In this document: positions 6,153 to 8,673 of the stretch, in pieces
Layout of the letters: the number at the start of each line of letters is the position of its first letter
How positions within the stretch are numbered: the stretch's first letter is position 1
Position numbers and translations under genes: made by a program
Assembly (NCBI GenBank): GCA_025935275.1
Contig: JAICVP010000075.1
Coordinates: forward strand, 1 to 8,673
Reading direction: 5' to 3'
DNA from: Thermoleophilia bacterium
Lineage (GTDB): Bacteria > Actinomycetota > Thermoleophilia > Gaiellales > Gaiellaceae
Length of the DNA stretch: 8,673 nucleotides
Notes under the pieces: model-generated
The model's input: the letters and a program-made list of their open reading frames with translations, nothing else
The model's database searches: none
Told to the model about the DNA's origin: nothing

Positions 6153-6792
6153 TTCCGACGTCCAGCGTGTGCGCGCCGTGCTGCGCTTTCGCGGCCAGGT
6201 AGCGAGCGTTCGCCGCGGAGAGGTGCACGCCGGTCGGCACTTGTGCAACGACTCGGACGCCGCAGCGGTGGAGCTGCCTCGCCTTGTCCGGGTTGTTGCT
6301 GAGCAGGGCGACTCTGGAGACTCCGAGCGCATGCAGCATCTGCGCCGCAGCCACGTAGCTGCGCTCGTCCTCTCGATGGCCGAGGGCGAGGTTCGCTTCG
6401 TAGGTGTCGAGCCCCAGGTCCTGCAACGCGTAGGCCTCGAGCTTGGCGTACAGGCCGATGCCGCGCCCTTCCTGGCGCAGGTACAGCAGGTAGCCCCCGG
6501 ACTCTGCGATTCGTTCGACTGCCTCGCGGAGCTGCGGCCCGCAGTCGCAGCGCTCGCTCCCGAACACATCGCCGGTCAAGCATTCGCTGTGCGGCCGGAC
6601 GAGCGGGATTCGTTCCGAGTCCCGCGACGGACCCGGAACGGCCAAGTCTCCAAGGCCGAACGTCAGATGCTCGCGCCCGTCGACGAGGCCGTCGAAGCTG
6701 AACACACGGGCATCAGCGACATAGCCGTCGGCGAAGCGCAGCGGCACGGAGACGTGAGTCCGGATCGTCGCTCTGGGGACGCGCATCAGCAC
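6139..6792 (-). CDS. ribA: Stand-alone GTP cyclohydrolase II
   Basis: Opens the imidazole ring of GTP, releasing formate and pyrophosphate to give 2,5-diamino-6-ribosylamino-pyrimidinone 5'-phosphate, the first riboflavin intermediate. The 217-residue protein has the zinc motif SECLTGDVFGSERCDCG (Cys71, Cys82, Cys84), YLRQEGRGIGL (104-114), the catalytic Tyr121 in AYALQD, and Asp142/Arg144 in EDER. LLSNNPDK follows, matching the family T-N-N-P-x-K. All known catalytic residues are present, so a full ring-opening reaction is expected. The DHBP synthase domain that is commonly fused in actinobacterial RibBA is absent. GTG 6792 is preferred over ATG 6786 because TGAGGA, which also contains the upstream gene's stop, lies 7 nt before it. 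It is the last gene of the - strand operon, 10 nt after the reductase gene. It may be a paralogue used outside riboflavin synthesis. Confidence 0.93.
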   Translation of the reverse strand: MLMRVPRATIRTHVSVPLRFADGYVADARVFSFDGLVDGREHLTFGLGDLAVPGPSRDSERIPLVRPHSECLTGDVFGSERCDCGPQLREAVERIAESGGYLLYLRQEGRGIGLYAKLEAYALQDLGLDTYEANLALGHREDERSYVAAAQMLHALGVSRVALLSNNPDKARQLHRCGVRVVAQVPTGVHLSAANARYLAAKAQHGAHTLDVGISAG

Positions 6793-6802
6793 GGGCTTGT
6801 CC

Positions 6803-7492
6803 TCAGCGGTCCTCGAACCGCGTCGAGAGGGCGTAGCGCAGCAGGACCACGTCTCCGATCTGCCGGACCTCGGCGAGCTTCGCGCGCCGGGCTGCGTTCC
6901 AGGGGAAGAGGCCGTCCCGCACGAACCTCGGCGCCTCCGAGTCGCCGACGAAGACCGGGGCCACGACGAGCTGCAGCTCGTCGACGAGATCGGCGGTCAG
7001 GAACTGCGTGTGCACGTTCCCGCCTCCCTCGACCATCAGCCGCTCGACACCGCGTTCCGCCAGGTCGCCGCTCACCGTATACATCTCCACCGTGTGGCCG
7101 CCGTCGACGATCGTCGCGACCGGTTCCAGGCGGGCGCGTGCCTCACGCACGGAGGAGCGGGCGCAGTAGACGAGCTTCTCGGCCTCGCCGGCCGTGAAGA
7201 AGTCGGCCTGCGCGTCGAGCTCTGCCCGGCGGCTCACCGTCACCTTGATCGGAGACGGCGCGAGTCCGCGCGCCTGGCGCTCCTCACGGCGCTCTCGTGA
7301 GCGCACCACCAGCCGTGGGTTGTCGTTCCGCACCGTCGTCGCGCCGACCAGGATTGCGTCGCACGAGGCGCGCACCTCGTCCACGCGGTCGAAGTCGGCC
7401 TCGTTCGAGAGCAGCAGGCGCGATGCCGCACCCGCGATGTAGCCGTCGATCGACACGCTGCACGAGAGGAGCGTGTACGGGCGCTCAGGCAT
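6803..7492 (-). CDS. RibD C-terminal (DHFR-fold) reductase
   Basis: Predicted NADPH-dependent reductase of the RibD C-terminal family, 229 residues. In riboflavin synthesis this domain reduces the ribosylamino group of the deaminated GTP cyclohydrolase product to ribitylamino. Family motifs are SCSVSIDGYIA (10-20), DAILVGATTVRNDNPRL (45-61, the nucleotide-binding core), LMVEGGGNVHTQFL (152-165) and VDELQLVVAPVFVG (170-183). The N-terminal zinc deaminase domain of bifunctional RibD is missing and the protein starts directly in the reductase fold. The ATG overlaps the upstream membrane-protein gene by 8 nt (ATGCCTGA) and has AAGGAG 6 nt upstream. Its stop provides part of the ribosome-binding site of the GTP cyclohydrolase gene. 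The two enzymes probably act in sequence. Archaeal and fungal type reductases act before deamination, so either order of substrate is possible. Confidence 0.9.
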   Translation of the reverse strand: MPERPYTLLSCSVSIDGYIAGAASRLLLSNEADFDRVDEVRASCDAILVGATTVRNDNPRLVVRSRERREERQARGLAPSPIKVTVSRRAELDAQADFFTAGEAEKLVYCARSSVREARARLEPVATIVDGGHTVEMYTVSGDLAERGVERLMVEGGGNVHTQFLTADLVDELQLVVAPVFVGDSEAPRFVRDGLFPWNAARRAKLAEVRQIGDVVLLRYALSTRFEDR

Positions 7493-8474
7493 CCACGGCT
7501 CCTTCCGTCCTGGGCATCCCGGAGCGAGGCAGCCAGGCGCCCACGAGCACGAGCGCTCCCGGAAGGTTGGCGACGAAAACCATCACGCCGTACACGACTG
7601 CCGTCGCCACGCCTTGCGCCGCTCCCAGCCCCGCCGCGCCGAAGGCCCAGGCAGTCGCGCCCTCACGCGGTCCCCAGCCCGCGATGCTCGGCAGCACCAT
7701 CGCCAGCAGGGCGAGCACGGCGAGCGGCAAGAGCTGGGAGAGCGGCGCGGTCGTGCCGGCAGTCCGAGCCGCGACCACGAAGGTGGTGGTGTGGCCGGCG
7801 ACGACGACAAGCGAGGCGAGCACGATCGCCGGCCACGCCTGGCGAGCCAGGAGCGCGCTGCGAAGGTCGCCGGCGATCGCACGCCGCGCTCGGGCCCACC
7901 TCGAAGTCGCCTGACTCGGTCGCGCCCGGCTGGCGACCACGACGACCACGGCTCCCGCAGCCAGGCCGCCGAGCACCAGTGGGAGCGACGGGCTCACCGC
8001 GGAGGGAAGCGCCAGAAGAATTACAACCGTCAGCACCGCCTGCACGACCTGTCCGCTGGTTCGCTCCCAGGCCACGGCGCGGACTGCGAGGCCGACGTCC
8101 TGCACGCTGCGCCCGTGGCTGACTCCGCGATGAACGTCCCCCGCGACCCCGCCCGGGAGCGCAAGGTTCAGAAACACGGAGCGGTAGTAGGCGGCCACGG
8201 CCGCCGGGAACGAGAGGCGGAGCCCCAGGCCGCGCGCCACGACCGTCCAGCGCCATGCACAGCAGACGATGGTCAACGCGCCGATCGCCGCCCCGACCGC
8301 CAAGGCGGCCCCGTCCACCGCGCGGATGCCGTCGAGAAACGGGGCAATCCCCAGCTGCCAGACAACGACTGTCAGCACCCCGGCGGCGGCCAGCGGCCGC
8401 ACCCATGTGGCTCTCAGCATCGTGCCGGCGGTACGTCCGAAGCGGGCCAGCGGTTTCGCGAGCGCCGCCGTCAT
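7485..8474 (-). CDS. UPF0104 / LPG-synthase-type TM protein
   Basis: Polytopic membrane protein of 329 residues related to the lysylphosphatidylglycerol synthase transmembrane domain (UPF0104, YbhN-like), a group suspected of moving lipids or lipid-linked molecules across the membrane. It has about eight hydrophobic segments (roughly 27-45, 55-72, 90-106, 143-160, 164-182, 214-235, 247-265, 290-312). Family landmarks are AYYRSVFLNLALPGGVAGDV (95-114), RAVAWERTSGQVVQ (132-145) and GWGPREGATAWAF (267-279). There is no cytosolic aminoacyl-transferase domain, so it is not an MprF enzyme. The ATG at 8474 forms an ATGA overlap with the preceding methyltransferase stop. The frame is open further upstream (to 8621), but that stretch is arginine/proline-rich shadow of the methyltransferase frame. 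The role in this operon is unknown; export or anchoring of the operon's product is an inference. Confidence 0.87.
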   Translation of the reverse strand: MTAALAKPLARFGRTAGTMLRATWVRPLAAAGVLTVVVWQLGIAPFLDGIRAVDGAALAVGAAIGALTIVCCAWRWTVVARGLGLRLSFPAAVAAYYRSVFLNLALPGGVAGDVHRGVSHGRSVQDVGLAVRAVAWERTSGQVVQAVLTVVILLALPSAVSPSLPLVLGGLAAGAVVVVVASRARPSQATSRWARARRAIAGDLRSALLARQAWPAIVLASLVVVAGHTTTFVVAARTAGTTAPLSQLLPLAVLALLAMVLPSIAGWGPREGATAWAFGAAGLGAAQGVATAVVYGVMVFVANLPGALVLVGAWLPRSGMPRTEGAVDA

Positions 8475-8673
8475 GGAAGCACCAGGAGATCCGCGTGGCC
8501 CACCGTGACGGCGAGGTCTCCGGCTCGCGCCTCCAAGAGGCGCCGGGATACGTAAGAGCCGGCGCCGGCCGACAGTTCCGCCGACTGCTCGCACGCGGCC
8601 CGGATCCATCCGGTGAACCACTCCTCCGCGAGCTCCGCGTCGGCGGCGCCGAGCTGCCAGGGGCTGGATCGCA
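8471..8673 (-). CDS. Probable class I methyltransferase, C-terminal 66 residues (start outside window)
   Basis: An open frame runs into the window from the right edge and stops at TGA (8473-8471), overlapping the start of the membrane-protein gene (ATGA). The visible sequence begins RSSPWQLGAADAELAEEWF and ends GHADLLVLP. It contains GWIRAACEQS followed by a helical Y-x-x-R-R-L-L-E-A-R-A-G region and a final hydrophobic strand. This pattern (S-P-W-x-L-G-x-x-D-A-x-L-x-x-x-W-x-x-G-W-x-x-A-A-x-E-Q) resembles, from memory, the C-terminus of actinobacterial class I SAM-dependent methyltransferases. No SAM-binding motif is visible because the catalytic part lies upstream. The coding frame is well supported by composition and by the overlap; the family assignment is tentative. 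Confidence 0.6.
   Translation of the reverse strand, partial: RSSPWQLGAADAELAEEWFTGWIRAACEQSAELSAGAGSYVSRRLLEARAGDLAVTVGHADLLVLP

Noticed and set aside
6169..7197. + strand frame opposite the GTP cyclohydrolase and RibD-type genes
   Set aside because: It has no domain and a low-complexity Arg-rich end, and both genes on the - strand are firmly identified.
7473..8555. + strand frame opposite the membrane-protein gene
   Set aside because: The hydrophilic Arg/His/Asp-rich translation is the expected complement of a hydrophobic multi-pass protein.
8475..8621. Extended N-terminus of the UPF0104 membrane protein from ATG 8621
   Set aside because: The extra 49 residues are Arg/Gly/Pro-rich and lie over the methyltransferase frame; ATG 8474 gives a standard ATGA overlap and a normal family N-terminus.

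Overview
The window is uniformly GC-rich and fully coding, with strong third-position G/C bias, GTG/TTG starts next to ATG, and 4-8 nt gene overlaps. The protein families, and the order L21-L27-Obg-NadD-RsfS, point to a high-GC actinobacterium. A deep-branching group such as Thermoleophilia/Gaiellales is my best guess from protein resemblance. That placement is inference and was not computed.

Region 1 (1-2649, + strand) is the conserved ribosome-assembly operon. It runs rplU (3' part only), rpmA, obgE, nadD and rsfS, with gaps or overlaps of a few bases. It supplies two 50S proteins, the Obg GTPase that matures the 50S, nicotinate-mononucleotide adenylyltransferase, and the ribosome silencing factor. 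In many actinobacteria proB/proA lie between obgE and nadD. Here the two genes overlap by 4 nt, so nothing is inserted. The Obg C-terminal (OCT) domain looks shortened.

Region 2 (2646-3733) holds a small antisense ORF for a predicted single-pass membrane protein, which converges on rsfS and shares its CTAG stop. A tRNA-Ala(GGC) gene follows on the + strand. Next comes a class I SAM-dependent methyltransferase on the - strand.

Region 3 (3769-6150, + strand) is one large membrane protein. It joins a CDP-alcohol phosphatidyltransferase domain with a perfect signature motif to a multi-pass linker and an LtaS/sulfatase-type extracytoplasmic domain. This architecture suggests that synthesis and head-group modification of a phospholipid or polymer are coupled in one polypeptide.

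Region 4 (6139-8673, - strand) is a tightly overlapped operon read from right to left. It contains the C-terminus of a methyltransferase (cut by the window), a UPF0104/LPG-synthase-type membrane protein, a stand-alone RibD C-terminal reductase, and a stand-alone GTP cyclohydrolase II. The last two enzymes perform early riboflavin-type chemistry on GTP. They lack the usual partners (deaminase, DHBP synthase, lumazine and riboflavin synthases) and travel with a membrane protein and a methyltransferase. This is the best candidate in the window for an uncharacterised pathway, probably a GTP-derived pyrimidine/pteridine-like metabolite. No mobile elements, CRISPR arrays, rRNA or riboswitches were seen, and no intergenic stretch exceeds 300 bases.
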